NCBI RefSeq assembly: GCF_017591425.1
Contig: NW_024466599.1
Location: 26,202,001-26,266,000 of the forward strand
Direction of reading: 5' to 3'
DNA from: Ochotona curzoniae
Taxonomy: Eukaryota > Chordata > Mammalia > Lagomorpha > Ochotonidae
DNA length: 64,000 nucleotides
In this document: positions 1 to 64,000 of the stretch, piece after piece
Numbering within the stretch: position 1 is the stretch's first letter
Layout of the letters: every line of letters starts with the position of its first letter
Notes under the pieces: generated by a model
Database searches by the model: none
What the model saw: only the letters and a program-made list of their open reading frames with translations
Told to the model about the DNA's origin: nothing
Program-made: the position numbers and the translations under genes

Positions 1-236
1 TGTTATAAAAGTTTATAAAAAGCTTCATTTTAATTCCATTGTACGTTTGTATTCCGTAGCGCTCTCCCCTTGAACCTCCTTATTATAAACTCTAGGACTG
101 TTAGCACTTGTTCGTTAACTTATGTCTGCATGTCTTTGCATTGTTTCACACTGACAGCCTACAAAGAAACAGTTACGTAGCCAAACATCACTCCATAAAG
201 TAGAATCCTTCTTTCCTGAAGTTAGCTCATTGATAA
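1..236 (-). other. PRKD3: PRKD3 3' UTR (5' part)
   Basis: Sequence directly downstream of the stop codon on the minus strand. It is AT-rich, and no convincing polyadenylation signal was picked out, so the transcript end probably lies outside the window. Confidence 0.75.
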
Positions 237-62778
<62,542 letters not shown>

Positions 62779-63100
62779 CTGCCTTTCTTTAATCGTTCAA
62801 AATACTTGTCAGTTCTTTTTAACTGGTTATGAAGAGGTTATTAAAATAACAGCAGTAAAAAAACCCAAGTGCACTTTTGAATTTAGTTGACAGCTTCTTG
62901 ACTTCCTCTTTTAAAGCACTCATGCCTGTAAGTCGTGTCTCTGCGAGTCTGAGGACACAAGACACTGCTCTTCACAGCAGTCCCAGCCAGCAGTCCTGGA
63001 GATCACAAGCAGGGATCCGCACAGGATGCACCATCACCGAGTTATCTTCTTGGAACAGCTAACACTGCTTGTTTACTAAACATCTTCACCTAGTTTAAGT
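62779..63100 (-). other. PRKD3: PRKD3 5' UTR and upstream flank of first coding exon
   Basis: Sequence just above the ATG must be 5' UTR because coding exon 1 has no acceptor at its start codon. The upper limit is not resolved. Pyrimidine-poor CAG candidates exist (for example near 63000), but none is compelling. Upstream ATGs are visible on the minus strand (near 62922 and 63030), which could dampen translation if they lie in the mature leader. There is no CpG cluster here, so the promoter and first non-coding exon(s) probably lie beyond the window. Confidence 0.5.
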
Positions 63101-64000
63101 CCATTCTTGTTGCTCCCTTTTCATTTCAAAGCACAGCACAAAATAAAAGTTGTTTTACTGTCAAGATGAAATTCTCCTGGCTTCAAAAATAGTATGTCTT
63201 GGGTTGATCTACTGAGCACTTATCCTTGAGAGTTCATTAATTCGATGAGATGCCTTCTAGAACACTTATACCTTAAATCACCTTCTCACACATCCTTTTC
63301 ACTTTGGGAAGTGAGCTTTCCTATGAAGCACAAAGTTTTCACAAATAAGACAGGCATATTTCACTTGACAACTGGGTCAGTCGAGACAAGCAGATGCTCT
63401 AAGAAACAGCCTAGAAGGAATTTTTAAAAAGGTTTTTTAGTGCAATATATTTATTTGACACTAATTTTAAAAAGAATTTCCATAATTTTTAAATGGTAAA
63501 TATTTGGTCATATGTTTATAATTCATTAATCCAAGGAAGTCATTTTTTGTCTAGTTATTAGATTTATACCTGAAATTTACAGATCAAACTTTTCAAAGTT
63601 ATTTTATTTTAAACTGATGAAGATTAGCATTTTTATTCCACAATTATACAATGAAACTATAACAAAAACAGGGGGGGAAAGGCCAAAAAGAGTAAGACTA
63701 CATGAAATGCACATTTCCTAGCTATATAAAGGATGCATAATTTCCTAACAGATAAATCAAGTGTTAACAGTAAAAGTCTAGTTCTGCCAGACTATGAGTT
63801 GCTTTACTGGCCATCCCCTTTCAGCAGGTTAAGGAATTAAGTAGGGCACACTATGTCATACATAGTTATATAGCCAACAGAGTGTGAAAGTCAGGGCATG
63901 AAGACAGGAACATAGGAGAGATGGTCTCATCCACTTCTGAAATCAAGGATTTCAAACAGGAAGAAAGAGAACACCAGGTCCAGTGAACACGGACCATCAA
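63101..64000. other. Upstream intron or flank, no gene seen
   Basis: This is AT-rich sequence with no recognisable exon, SINE or RNA gene. A run of nine G lies near 63672. It is probably 5' intron of PRKD3, since the gene's promoter is not in view. Confidence 0.4.

Noticed and set aside
62779..64000. PRKD3 promoter or CpG island
   Set aside because: The region is AT-rich with few CpGs, and no core promoter elements stand out.

Overview
This is a mammalian nuclear genomic window. It lies inside one protein-coding gene on the minus strand, PRKD3 (protein kinase D3, serine/threonine kinase of the PKD branch of the CAMK group). Abundant tRNA-derived SINEs of the lagomorph C-repeat type (head ending in GGGCCCGGC, body with 'tggcctgggaaagcag', tail 'ccaataaaaataaa') point to a lagomorph. 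The variant in which the young copies begin 'GGGCCCGGCGCGGTGGCGCAAGTGG' suggests a pika (Ochotona) more than a rabbit; that species call is an inference.

All 18 coding exons can be placed with GT-AG borders in a continuous frame, from the ATG at 62776-62778 down to the stop at 237-239. Together they make 2,670 nt, or 889 residues plus stop. Domain order is N-terminal region, C1a, C1b, acidic linker, PH domain, kinase domain and a short tail ending EEDP. The 3' UTR runs off the left edge. The 5' UTR starts above 62778, its splice border is not resolved, and no promoter or CpG island is seen.

Layout (plus coordinates, gene reads right to left): kinase exons at 237-10351; linker and PH exons at 11792-21346; C1 exons at 22468-35079; N-terminal exons at 37823-37961 and 62491-62778. 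The 24.5-kb first coding intron (37962-62490) and the 8.8-kb intron 4 (25002-33790) hold most of the repeats.

The introns are packed with transposable elements: about 48 C-SINE copies of different ages, L1 pieces of at least three ages, MIR relics, a hAT-Charlie relic, an MLT1-like LTR relic, a palindromic MITE-like family, an unnamed ~1.1-kb repeat present twice, a long interrupted GT microsatellite and a CA microsatellite. RNA-derived retropseudogenes are also present: a 28S rRNA fragment, a U6 copy and a U2 fragment (the last two without A-tails but with clear target-site duplications), and two weaker U6/U2-like fragments. No bacterial-type system, CRISPR array, tRNA gene or second intact protein gene was found. 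The most unusual items are the tailless snRNA retropseudogenes, a SINE carrying its own head in reverse, and a mosaic L1 with an inverted, tandemly duplicated segment.
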